Positions 18,293 through 26,459 of a stretch of DNA of 34,721 nucleotides are shown one piece after another. Below the pieces are notes generated by a model. That model did not search any database. It was not told the origin of the DNA and worked only from the letters and a program-made list of their open reading frames with translations. Numbering within the stretch: position 1 is the stretch's first letter; the number at the start of each line of letters is the position of its first letter. Both the position numbers and the translations under genes were made by a program. The DNA lies in contig CAISPO010000062.1 in assembly GCA_903887415.1 (NCBI GenBank), positions 1 to 34,721 of the forward strand, in the 5' to 3' direction. The stretch comes from an uncultured Bacteroidota bacterium. Its GTDB lineage: Bacteria; Bacteroidota; Bacteroidia; Chitinophagales; Chitinophagaceae.

Positions 18293-18402
18293 CGACTCGG
18301 GTGGGAATTTGGAATTGGTAGTTTAGAATTTGGATTGATGTCCTTAGAGCACGCTGCGAGCCAATCCTAATCCCGAATTCCAAAATACATAAATACATAC
18401 AG

Positions 18403-19386
18403 ATGCGTACCATACCGTTAAGACAAGCGCTCAGAGAAGCAATGGAAGAGGAAATGCGCCGTGACCCGGCGGTATTCCTGATGGGTGAAGAAGTAGCCCA
18501 GTACAATGGCGCCTACAAGGTAAGCCAGGGCATGCTCGATGAATTTGGTGCTAAAAGAGTTATTGATACGCCTATTTCCGAGTTGGGTTTTGCTGCCATT
18601 GGTGTAGGCGCGGCAATGAACAATGCCCGTCCCATAATAGAATTCATGACCTGGAACTTTGCCGAGCTGGCAATAGACCAGATCGTAAACCATGCAGCCA
18701 AGGTAGTGTCCATGAGCGGAGGGCAATATACCTGCCCCATTGTTTTCCGGGGGCCAAACGGCTCTGCCGGCCAGCTTGCCGCACAGCACTCACAGGCTTT
18801 TGAAAACTGGTACGCAAATGTGCCCGGCCTTAAAGTAATTTCCACCATCGATCCATATGATGCAAAAGGGTTGCTGAAGTCAGCTATCCGTGATGAGGAC
18901 CCCGTTGTGTTCATGGAGTCGGAATCTCATTATGGCGATACGGGCGAGGTTCCTGAAGAAGAATACCTGATCCCTATCGGGAAGGCTGCGGTGAAGCGCG
19001 AAGGCACGGATGTGACCATCGTTTCTTACAACAAAATGATGCGTGTAGCCATGGGCGCTGCCGATGAACTGGCAAAGGAAAACATCAGCGCGGAGGTCAT
19101 AGACCTGCGCACCATCCGCCCGCTCGACTGGCAAACCATAGTAGAGTCTGTAAAGAAGACCAACCGCCTGGTAATAGTGGAAGAACAATGGCCTTTCGGC
19201 AGCGTGTCTTCTGAAATAAGCTACCGTGTGCAGAAAGAAGCATTCGACTACCTCGATGCACCCATACGCCGTATCTGCTCTGCTGATGCCAATATGCACT
19301 ATGCGCCAAATCTCGTGGCTCTTTATTTGCCCGATGTACCGCGTACAGTGAAGCTCATCAAAGAGGTGATGTACATAAAATCTTAA
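18403..19386 (+). CDS. pdhB: Pyruvate dehydrogenase E1 component, beta subunit
   Basis: A 327-residue protein of normal length for the E1-beta subunit of the alpha2beta2 pyruvate dehydrogenase, which decarboxylates pyruvate with thiamine diphosphate and passes the acetyl group to E2. Family signatures: 'REAMEEEMRRDPAVFLMGEEV' at the N-terminus with the Glu near the ThDP-binding site, 'RVIDTPISELGFAAIGVGAA', 'CPIVFRGPNGSAG', 'AQHSQAFENWYANVPGLKV', 'DEDPVVFMES' and the transketolase C-terminal 'AEVIDLRTIRPLDW' with 'VIVEEQWPFGSVSSEI'. No E1-alpha or E2 gene is next to it; the partner genes must be elsewhere. A branched-chain oxo-acid E1-beta is less likely. A hairpin lies downstream. Confidence 0.95.
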   Translation: MRTIPLRQALREAMEEEMRRDPAVFLMGEEVAQYNGAYKVSQGMLDEFGAKRVIDTPISELGFAAIGVGAAMNNARPIIEFMTWNFAELAIDQIVNHAAKVVSMSGGQYTCPIVFRGPNGSAGQLAAQHSQAFENWYANVPGLKVISTIDPYDAKGLLKSAIRDEDPVVFMESESHYGDTGEVPEEEYLIPIGKAAVKREGTDVTIVSYNKMMRVAMGAADELAKENISAEVIDLRTIRPLDWQTIVESVKKTNRLVIVEEQWPFGSVSSEISYRVQKEAFDYLDAPIRRICSADANMHYAPNLVALYLPDVPRTVKLIKEVMYIKS

Positions 19387-19420
19387 TAAACCAGCCCTGT
19401 TGTATCGGGGCTATAAAAGG

Positions 19421-19453
19421 AAATGGCCGGATGCTCAGCGCTCCCGGTCATTT
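19421..19453. terminator. Probable bidirectional terminator hairpin
   Basis: aaatggccgg / ccggtcattt forms a 10-bp stem (one G-T pair) between the convergent genes ending at 19386 (+) and 19474 (-). The flanks have short A and T runs but no long T tract. A second small hairpin (agccc/gggct) lies at 19393-19412. Confidence 0.5.
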
Positions 19454-19473
19454 GTATGTTCACGCCATTCGTG

Positions 19474-19959
19474 TTACTCATGCACCGTATGCAAGTATAA
19501 ATGGGTCTGGTAATCCTGGTTTGCCGCAGCATTGAAGCCGTAAAAGCTGTGGTACTCGTAATAAACGCTGTCCACTAAATAAAAATAAAGCAGGTAACTG
19601 GTGCCGGATCCCGCCACGGTGGAATCGTAGCGCACGTAATTGCCCACATGATCTGTATCGCGGTATATCATGGTCATGCCCGGCACAGAAACAGCAAAGC
19701 CATCTACTTTGAGAACGGCAAATGTGCTATCGGTAATAATGCGGTTAAATATCTTGGCCCAGTCTTCATTAGTCGTAGCCGGAGGGATCAATGTATCACC
19801 CTTGTAGTATCCATTCGTGGTGCCAGACCAGGTTCTCATTTTTGAGGTAAGGCCCACTGTGTGGTCCGTCTGCGAATAGTCGGCTTTTTTAGTACAGCCA
19901 TAGGCGATAACGCAAATAAACAATGCGGTAACAAAATAATCAACGGGGCTTTTGGTCAT
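19474..19959 (-). CDS. Hypothetical lipoprotein
   Basis: A 161-residue protein with an N-terminal hydrophobic run ending 'VIAYGCTKK', a good Bacteroidota lipobox (A-Y-G-C). The mature part shows beta-strand motifs ('SKMRTWSGTTNGYYKGD', 'STFAVLKVDGFAVSV', 'MTMIYRDTDHVGNYVRYD', 'SYLLYFYLVDSVYYEYHSF', 'YQTHLYLHTVH'), suggesting a beta-rich periplasmic or surface domain. I recognise no named family. It stands alone, convergent with pdhB and divergent from the efflux locus. Confidence 0.78.
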   Translation of the reverse strand: MTKSPVDYFVTALFICVIAYGCTKKADYSQTDHTVGLTSKMRTWSGTTNGYYKGDTLIPPATTNEDWAKIFNRIITDSTFAVLKVDGFAVSVPGMTMIYRDTDHVGNYVRYDSTVAGSGTSYLLYFYLVDSVYYEYHSFYGFNAAANQDYQTHLYLHTVHE

Positions 19960-20052
19960 AAGATGTTTGTTTTAGGGGTAAGGGCAAAGGAGCGTTATTA
20001 ATTAAAAGACAATAGATTTATTAGAAAGGTTGGGTTTGATGAATCAACGAAT

Positions 20053-20092
20053 ATGTCGATCATTTTGTTGAGGCCAACAAAATGATCGACAT
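20053..20092. promoter_or_regulatory. Perfect 18-bp hairpin/palindrome upstream of efflux locus
   Basis: Two perfectly complementary 18-base arms (atgtcgatcattttgttg and its reverse complement) flank a 4-base loop (aggc). A further AATCA/TGATT pair extends it beyond a bulge. It lies between the divergent lipoprotein gene (start 19959) and the small gene at 20175, about 80 bases before the latter. No T tract follows on either side, so an operator or a structured leader fits better than a terminator. Confidence 0.75.
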
Positions 20093-20161
20093 TGATTTGC
20101 TCTATAATGTTAATATTATAAAACAATGCGATTCCATATGCCCTCATTTAATATTTATCTA

Positions 20162-20169
20162 TACCTTTG
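20162..20169 (+). promoter_or_regulatory. Putative -7 box (TACCTTTG), leaderless start
   Basis: An exact TAnnTTTG match five bases before the ATG at 20175, so the mRNA would begin at or beside the start codon. No clear -33 box. It is the best candidate promoter for the efflux locus and lies 69 bases after the hairpin at 20053-20092. Confidence 0.5.
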
Positions 20170-20174
20170 CACCA

Positions 20175-20540
20175 ATGAATAAAAGGATCTTTTTTATTCT
20201 TTTGCCGATTTTGTTCTTGCTGTTCAACACCAGCCAGGGCAGGGGCATTGATATTACCTCTTCTCCAAAACAGGCGGGTTCGACTTTTATTATCAAAGCC
20301 GCCGCGCAAAATACAGTTCCGTCTTCTTCTGATCTAAAAAATGGCGGCGGCAAAGTGAACAGGAATGCCATCCGCATTAAGGCAAAGAACGGATTTTTTG
20401 AGTTGAACATTCCCGAGGTTTGGACGTTTACTGCCAGGGCCATTTATCCTACAAAGCTAGTATTTGGTGTATATAATATATACACTGCCGATGCGCATCC
20501 TGCCATCTACAATTTACGGGGCCCTCCGTCTCTGGGCTGA
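20175..20540 (+). CDS. Small exported protein heading the efflux locus
   Basis: A 121-residue protein of unknown function. The start at 20175 gives a signal peptide (MNKRIFFILLPILFLLFNTSQG) and agrees with the -7 box; the frame is open upstream to 20082, but that would begin inside the hairpin. The mature part has a Lys/Asn-rich stretch ('DLKNGGGKVNRNAIRIKAKN'), a hydrophobic segment ('WTFTARAIYPTKLVFGVYNIYTAD', in two strands) and ends 'YNLRGPPSLG'. It is 63 bases upstream of the TolC-type gene in the same direction, which suggests co-transcription and perhaps an accessory or leader role. Confidence that it is translated is moderate. Confidence 0.6.
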   Translation: MNKRIFFILLPILFLLFNTSQGRGIDITSSPKQAGSTFIIKAAAQNTVPSSSDLKNGGGKVNRNAIRIKAKNGFFELNIPEVWTFTARAIYPTKLVFGVYNIYTADAHPAIYNLRGPPSLG

Positions 20541-20603
20541 TTTGCCGCACTCCTTTGTTTTTAATTCTTTAAAGGCCATCACGGCCTTCTAACAATTTAT
20601 TTT

Positions 20604-22004
20604 ATGGATCACAAAGCATATTTGCAACCGTACCTGCGGTTGGCCATTGCGCTGTTTTTTTTAATTGCGCCATTTGCCGCTAACGGGCAAACGCTGAACC
20701 TGTATGACGCTGTAAGCAAAACGGTAGCTAACTATCCGCTGCTGCAACAGCGCCAGGCCGAGGTAGCCGCGGGCAGGGCGCACGTAACCACTGTGAATGG
20801 CAACCGCCTGCCATCGCTCACGCTGCAAGATCAGCTTCTTGCAGGCACAGACAACCCAGTGCAGGGTTCCTACTTTTCGATGGGCATGGTGCCATCTACT
20901 CCGGGTAACTATAACACTGTGAATAATAATCCCTATGAGGGGAACCTGGCCATATCGTACCTGAAGTGGGAGTTTTATACGTTTGGATATTATAACGCGC
21001 AGCAAAAAGAAGCAAAAGCGCAGGTAGGGGTGAGCGAGGCCAATCTGAACAGCGACAAATACCAGCTCACCGAAAACATCGTATCGCTATACCTTGACTG
21101 GCTGAAAAAATACCGGCTGCAGCAGATACAAAACGAGAATCTGCAGCGTACACAGGTAATGCTTACCGCCATCAGGGCTACCGTGCTCAGTGGGTTAAAA
21201 CCTGGCGTTGACAGCAGTACTGCCAGCGCGGCCTATGCCGATGCTCGCATTAACTACCTGCAAGCGATGGATAATTATAACTACGATCGCATAGCCATTG
21301 GCACTTATACTGGCATCAACAGCACAGACCTGTTGCCCGATACTTCTATAACAGACCCGGCGCTGCAAAACCCCGTGGAGGTAAAACTTGCAGACAGTGT
21401 AACATCCGGCCATCCGCTACTGGATGTGTACCAGAAACAATACGAACAGCAACTGGCAAGTAATAAAACCATATCGCGCCAATACTTGCCACGGTTCGGT
21501 CTCAGTGGTGCTACATGGGTGCGTAGCTCGGATATATCGCCTTCGGAGGTTTACCCAAACAGCCTTTCGGGAAGTATGCCTTACAGTCGGTATAACTACT
21601 TGTTAGGGCTAACACTTACCTACGATCTGTTTAATCTGAAGCACCGGCACGATGCAGTCGCTGAAAATAAACTAAAGGCAAATGCGACACTGAGTGAGAT
21701 GCAGACACAGCAACTGACGCTGAACACCATGTTGCAGCAGGCTAATTCAACCTATGCAAGTACGGTGGAGAAACTGAAAGAGATACCCGTGCAACTATAC
21801 TCGGCCCGACAGGCTTATGGACAACAGATGGCCTTATACAGATCGGGATTGAATACGCTTATAGACGTTACAAACGCGCAGTATGTACTACTGCAGACGG
21901 AGACTAGTTACGTGAATATGCAGGACGAACTGCTGCAACTGCTATACATACGCGCCGGCCTCGGCGGACAATTAGATACTTTCTTACAAAATTTTAAAAG
22001 ATAA
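20604..22004 (+). CDS. TolC-family outer-membrane efflux channel
   Basis: A 466-residue outer-membrane factor of RND efflux systems. Signal peptide to about residue 29 (FAANGQ). The mature protein has two homologous halves of long helices and short strands typical of OEP proteins: 'LYDAVSKTVANYPLLQQRQAEV' at the start, 'ENIVSLYLDWLKKYRLQQIQNENL' in the first hairpin, and the C-terminal half with 'LTYDLFNLKHRHDAVAENKLKA' and 'QMALYRSGLNTLIDVTNAQYVLL', the usual 'Y..G......L...q' signature. It would form the trimeric channel through the outer membrane for the pump encoded next, three bases downstream. No N-terminal lipobox Cys, so it is not a lipoprotein. Confidence 0.92.
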   Translation: MDHKAYLQPYLRLAIALFFLIAPFAANGQTLNLYDAVSKTVANYPLLQQRQAEVAAGRAHVTTVNGNRLPSLTLQDQLLAGTDNPVQGSYFSMGMVPSTPGNYNTVNNNPYEGNLAISYLKWEFYTFGYYNAQQKEAKAQVGVSEANLNSDKYQLTENIVSLYLDWLKKYRLQQIQNENLQRTQVMLTAIRATVLSGLKPGVDSSTASAAYADARINYLQAMDNYNYDRIAIGTYTGINSTDLLPDTSITDPALQNPVEVKLADSVTSGHPLLDVYQKQYEQQLASNKTISRQYLPRFGLSGATWVRSSDISPSEVYPNSLSGSMPYSRYNYLLGLTLTYDLFNLKHRHDAVAENKLKANATLSEMQTQQLTLNTMLQQANSTYASTVEKLKEIPVQLYSARQAYGQQMALYRSGLNTLIDVTNAQYVLLQTETSYVNMQDELLQLLYIRAGLGGQLDTFLQNFKR

Positions 22005-22007
22005 TTC

Positions 22008-25000
22008 ATGAAGAGCCTCATAAAAGCAGCACTTAGAAGGCCCATAACAATACTGGTGATCGTATCAGCAGTGTTTTTTGGTTCTTTCCTTGCGATCAAA
22101 TCAATACCCATAGATATTTTCCCTAAGCTCAATCTGCCGGTTATCTATGTGATAGAGCCCTATGCCGGTATGACGCCACAACAAATGGAGGGCTTTTTCT
22201 CCACCCGTCTTTCCGACCAGTTCCTTTATGTGAGTGGGATAAAGAACATCAGCAGCAAGAACATACAGGGCATCAGCATTCTAAAGCTGGTGTTTTTTGA
22301 GCACACGGACATGGCTGAGGCATCAGCGGAAGTTGCCGTGCAGCTAAATCGCGCCCAGCAGTTTTTTCCGCCGGGTGCGCTGCCCCCGCAGGTAATACGG
22401 TTCGACGCTTCTTCGCTCCCTGTTGGTACACTGGTTTTCAGCAGCAACGACCGCGACCTTGAAGCTATTCATGACCTTGCCGTTACACGCATCAGGCCTT
22501 TCTTTTCCACCATTGCCGGCCTCTCGGCACCTCCGCCTATTGGCTCGAACCAGCGAACGGTTGTTATCAATATTGACCCTAGTAAATTAAGAAGTTACAA
22601 CCTCACGCCAGATGAGGTCGTAGATGTGATGACGCACAATAACATTACCGCTCCTTCAGGTAACATCGGCATAGGTAATACCTACTATATGGTTACTACC
22701 AACGCCCTTGAAAGCACCATACAGGCTTTTGGTGATATACCGGTGCGGTCTGATAACACCAATACGGTATTCCTACATGACATTGCAACGGTGCAAGATG
22801 GTGCAGATGTAACCACGGGTTATGCACTGGTGAATGGAAAGCGCTCTATTTATATGCCCATCGTAAAAACGCCCGATGCCTCCACATGGGAGGTGGTAAA
22901 TAAGCTGAAAGCAAAGCTACCCGAAATGCGCAGTCTGTTGCCCGATGATGTGCACGTTACCTATGAGTTCGATCAGTCGGTGTTTGTGATCAATGCAGTA
23001 AAGAGTATCATTTCAGAGGGCGCGATAGGCGCTATCCTCACGGCTCTGATGATCTTGCTCTTCCTGCGCGACTTGCGGAGCTGCATTATAGTAATAGTTA
23101 CTATCCCGCTCGCTATTTTCAGCGCCGTGTTTTTATTGAAGCTGGCCGGGCAAACCATAAACATTATGACGCTGGGAGGGCTGGCGTTGGCTATTGGGAT
23201 ACTGGTAGATGAGAGCACTGTGACCATCGAAAATATACATCAGCACCTGGAAATGGGCAAGAGCAAGCGTGTAGCCATCTTAGAAGCCTGTGAAGAGATC
23301 GCGCTGCCCAAATTACTTATTCTGCTGAGTATATTAGCGGTATTCGTTCCTGCCGCTTTAATGACGGGTGTGCCGAGGGCCATGTTCGTACCGCTATCAC
23401 TGTCGGTAGGGTTTGCGATGATCTCTTCATTCCTGTTGTCACAAACATTGGTGCCCATTATTTCAAACTGGTTGTTGAAAGAAGATATGTACCGGCATCA
23501 TGAGGCCGGTGTTGTAGAGCATAAGAACGCTCGTTTTTTCGACCGGCTCAGAACGAGATTTTTATGGTCGCTGAGAAAAATGTCGAAGAAGAAGAGGCGG
23601 AATGTAAGTCTGTATCTTATCGTCGTTTTAGGACTTACCGGTTGTTGTTTTTTATTGATCGGGAAAGACCTGCTGCCCAAAACAAATAATGGTCAGTATC
23701 AGGTAAAGCTACGCATGCCCGATGGTACACGCCTGGAGCGTACGGAAAACATGACGAGGGATGTGTTGCAGATTCTAGACAGTATCACAAACAATCATGT
23801 GGAGATCACCTCGGCATATGTGGGAATGATGCCGCCCAACTATGCTACCTGTAATCTTTATGTGTTTAACAGCGGTTATAATCAGACTTCACTGCAGATA
23901 CAACTGGATGAGCATTTCCGGATGGACAAAGACAAGTTTCAGGAGCTGTTCCGCGGCGCTGTCCACGCCCGCTTGCCGGCTGTGAATGTTTCGTTCGAGC
24001 CGATAGAACTCACAGAGAAGATAATGAGCCAGGGCGCCGTAGCGCCGGTAGAAGTGGAAGTGGGCGGAAAAGATATGCGCGAAATAGAAACCTATGCAAG
24101 CCGGCTTGTTGGTGAACTAAAGAAGGTTCCCTTCATGCGTGATGTGCAGATCGAGCAGCCACTAAAATACCCCACCATCAGGATACTCCTCGACCGCTAT
24201 AAAATAGCCCAGATGGGACTTAAGCTGGCAGATGTATCCAGGTCTGTTTCTGATTTTACCTCATCAAGCAGATATACTGAAAAAAATCTGTGGCTGGATA
24301 CTAAGAATGCCTATAGCTATCAGGTCCAGGCGCAGGTGCCTTCTTATATTATGAATAGTGTGGACGATTTTAAAGAAATACCGCTTGAAGTGGGGCAGCC
24401 CAGCCTTGTCTTGCAGGATGTAGCTACTTTCCAGATAGACACTGTACCTGGAGAATATGACAGAAGCGGCCCTCGAAGATTTGTTACAGTAAGCGCTAAT
24501 CTCTACAAAACAGATTTGGGCAGGGGCGCAATAGAAGCCAATAAGGCTATCAAATCTTTGGGTGCATTGCCAAAAGGTTTGGTGGCAGAAGTGAAGGGTA
24601 TGTCTGATCTGCTTACCGAGACATTGGGCAGCCTGCAAAGCGGGCTGATACTGGCGATTATCGTTATCTTTTTATTGCTTTCCGCCAACTATCAGTCGTT
24701 TCGTGCAGCATTTGCAGTGCTCTCGTCTATACCTGCCGTATTGCTGGGTGCAATAGTTATTTTGTTAGCAACAGGTTGTACGCTCAATCTGCAATCGTAC
24801 ATGGGCATCATTATGTCAACCGGTGTATCTGTAGCCAACGCATTGCTTATTGTAACCAATGCAGAAAAGCTTCGCTACGAATTTAACAATGACGTAGTGA
24901 GAGCAGCAACAGTAAGCGCATCGATAAGATTGCGGCCCATACTGATGACCAGCCTTGCTATGATAGTAGGCATGATTCCCATGGCAAGCGGTATGGGGGA

Positions 25001-25169
25001 AGCTGGTGACCAGACTGCCCCTCTGGGGAGGGCGGTGATAGGCGGCCTTATAGCATCCACATTTGCATCATTATATGTTGTGCCGCAATGTTACATATGG
25101 CTGCGGCAAAGATCATCATTAAAATCCGTATCGTTATTGCCCGAGAAACACCCGAAATCAGGCGTATGA
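22008..25169 (+). CDS. RND efflux transporter (AcrB-like inner-membrane pump)
   Basis: A 1053-residue RND permease of normal length with two TM1 + periplasmic loop + TM2-6 halves. TM1 is 'PITILVIVSAVFFGSFLAI', followed by the porter domain with 'YAGMTPQQMEGFFSTRL' and 'QLNRAQQFFPPGALPPQV'. TM4 is 'LGGLALAIGILVDESTVTIENI': Asp401 matches AcrB Asp407, while Asp408 is Glu402. TM10 reads 'MSTGVSVANALLIV', with Ala943 at the place of AcrB Lys940; the Arg of 'LRPILMTSLAM' (AcrB Arg971 equivalent) is kept. It is therefore a proton-driven pump of a non-AcrB subfamily. Substrate unknown; the HME metal signature is not evident. Located in the operon between the channel and the adaptor. Confidence 0.94.
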   Translation: MKSLIKAALRRPITILVIVSAVFFGSFLAIKSIPIDIFPKLNLPVIYVIEPYAGMTPQQMEGFFSTRLSDQFLYVSGIKNISSKNIQGISILKLVFFEHTDMAEASAEVAVQLNRAQQFFPPGALPPQVIRFDASSLPVGTLVFSSNDRDLEAIHDLAVTRIRPFFSTIAGLSAPPPIGSNQRTVVINIDPSKLRSYNLTPDEVVDVMTHNNITAPSGNIGIGNTYYMVTTNALESTIQAFGDIPVRSDNTNTVFLHDIATVQDGADVTTGYALVNGKRSIYMPIVKTPDASTWEVVNKLKAKLPEMRSLLPDDVHVTYEFDQSVFVINAVKSIISEGAIGAILTALMILLFLRDLRSCIIVIVTIPLAIFSAVFLLKLAGQTINIMTLGGLALAIGILVDESTVTIENIHQHLEMGKSKRVAILEACEEIALPKLLILLSILAVFVPAALMTGVPRAMFVPLSLSVGFAMISSFLLSQTLVPIISNWLLKEDMYRHHEAGVVEHKNARFFDRLRTRFLWSLRKMSKKKRRNVSLYLIVVLGLTGCCFLLIGKDLLPKTNNGQYQVKLRMPDGTRLERTENMTRDVLQILDSITNNHVEITSAYVGMMPPNYATCNLYVFNSGYNQTSLQIQLDEHFRMDKDKFQELFRGAVHARLPAVNVSFEPIELTEKIMSQGAVAPVEVEVGGKDMREIETYASRLVGELKKVPFMRDVQIEQPLKYPTIRILLDRYKIAQMGLKLADVSRSVSDFTSSSRYTEKNLWLDTKNAYSYQVQAQVPSYIMNSVDDFKEIPLEVGQPSLVLQDVATFQIDTVPGEYDRSGPRRFVTVSANLYKTDLGRGAIEANKAIKSLGALPKGLVAEVKGMSDLLTETLGSLQSGLILAIIVIFLLLSANYQSFRAAFAVLSSIPAVLLGAIVILLATGCTLNLQSYMGIIMSTGVSVANALLIVTNAEKLRYEFNNDVVRAATVSASIRLRPILMTSLAMIVGMIPMASGMGEAGDQTAPLGRAVIGGLIASTFASLYVVPQCYIWLRQRSSLKSVSLLPEKHPKSGV

Positions 25170-25216
25170 TAACTAAGATAAAATAAGCTAAAGAATCATT
25201 AACTAATAATAAGGTC

Positions 25217-26302
25217 ATGAGAAATCAAATTCAGTTAATTGCAGTATCCGGAATTATTATTATGCTCGCGTCATGCGGTAATAAAGATGCAGATACGAAA
25301 ATTCCCGATAGTCCGGCAGTGATAAAATACAACACAATGGGACTCCAGGCGCGCCAGATAAGTGGCAATATGCAATTGCCCGGTGTAATGCAGCCATTTC
25401 AATTTGTGCAACTGTATCCGAAGATCAGCGGTTTCATTAAAAATGTGCCGGTGGACCGCGGCTCGGTAGTAAAGAAGGGGCAGTTATTGGTAGCGCTGGA
25501 GGCGCCCGAGATCGAACAGCAGGTTGCTGCCGCGAAACTGAAATATACGGAGGCCTCGTCATCTTATATCACCAGCAAAGACAGGTATCGCCGCTTGCTG
25601 GAGACCAGCAAAACACCTGGAACCATCTCTCCGTTCGACCTGCAGGCAGCCCAGTCAAAAATGCAGGGTGATAGTGCAACCGCTCAGGGGGAGTATGCGG
25701 GCTATAAGGCGCAGGAAACAATGAGAAGCTACCTGACCATTACAGCGCCGTTTGATGGTGTTATTACTGAGCGCAACGTACACCCCGGCGCACTTGCAGG
25801 CCCGGGCGCGGAAAATGCAAAGCCAATGCTGGTGTTGCAACAGCTTTCCAAACTAAGGCTGGTGGTAAGTGTGCCGGAACAATATGTTGTGCAGGTGAAA
25901 GACGGCGATAAAGTGCATTACAAAATAAATGCACTGCCAGGCCAGGATTTCACTGGAACTATTTCGCGCTCATCGCAAAGCCTCAGCAACAATTTTCGGT
26001 CAGAGACGATAGAAATTGATGTAAATAACGCAGCCAATACATTTAAGCCCGGTATGTATGCCGAAGTAGTGCTGCCCACCAGTGGCGCAGCCAATGCATT
26101 TGTAGTGCCACGTTCGGCAGTAGTAACCACAACCGAAAGAAAGTATGTGATCGTGTCGGACAATGACATAGCCAAGTGGCAGGACATAACCGAAGGGAAC
26201 CAGGCCAACGACTCAACAGAAATATTCGGAAACCTCCACATTGGCGACCAGGTAGTCACAAACGCTAGCTACCAGATAAAAGAAGGAGCACAGATAAAGT
26301 GA
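25217..26302 (+). CDS. RND efflux periplasmic adaptor (membrane fusion lipoprotein)
   Basis: A 361-residue HlyD/AcrA-type adaptor. Residues 1-20 form a lipoprotein signal ending in the lipobox 'MLASC' (Cys20 region). Order: barrel-sandwich/lipoyl half ('YPKISGFIKNVPVDRGSVVKKGQLLVAL'), helical hairpin ('APEIEQQVAAAKLKYTEASS' and beyond, to ~residue 165), second lipoyl half ('LTITAPFDGVITERNVHPGAL'), beta-barrel ('LRLVVSVPEQYVVQVKDGDKV') and membrane-proximal domain ('NAFVVPRSAVVTTTERKYVIV'). It links the RND pump to the TolC channel. Encoded last in the operon, 47 bases after the pump, which reverses the common adaptor-pump-channel order. Confidence 0.93.
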   Translation: MRNQIQLIAVSGIIIMLASCGNKDADTKIPDSPAVIKYNTMGLQARQISGNMQLPGVMQPFQFVQLYPKISGFIKNVPVDRGSVVKKGQLLVALEAPEIEQQVAAAKLKYTEASSSYITSKDRYRRLLETSKTPGTISPFDLQAAQSKMQGDSATAQGEYAGYKAQETMRSYLTITAPFDGVITERNVHPGALAGPGAENAKPMLVLQQLSKLRLVVSVPEQYVVQVKDGDKVHYKINALPGQDFTGTISRSSQSLSNNFRSETIEIDVNNAANTFKPGMYAEVVLPTSGAANAFVVPRSAVVTTTERKYVIVSDNDIAKWQDITEGNQANDSTEIFGNLHIGDQVVTNASYQIKEGAQIK

Positions 26303-26362
26303 GGTTTTCAGCACATGCTATGCATTGCAAAGAAAGATTTTAAGTAATAAAATGAGCGCGCG

Positions 26363-26424
26363 CAACACCTCCCTCCTGTTTTAGGAGGGGCACGATTTGC
26401 GCTAACGAAAATCCGGGGTGGTTG
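26363..26424. repeat. Compact three-armed palindromic element, REP/MITE-like
   Basis: An outer stem (caacacc / ggtggttg, one bulge) encloses two hairpins: ccctcct/aggaggg with a GTTTT loop, and gatttgcg/cgaaaatc (one mismatch) with a CTAA loop. An 8-base direct repeat aacacctc occurs at 26364 and 26442. It lies between convergent genes. The design resembles dispersed intergenic REP-type elements; no second copy is in this window. It may double as a terminator for either gene. Confidence 0.45.
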
Positions 26425-26459
26425 GCTTGAGCAATACACGTAACACCTCGCAATACCAC

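Noticed and set aside
20082..20174. Upstream start for the small exported protein at 20175
   Set aside because: The start would fall inside the perfect hairpin and before the -7 box, and would bury the signal peptide.
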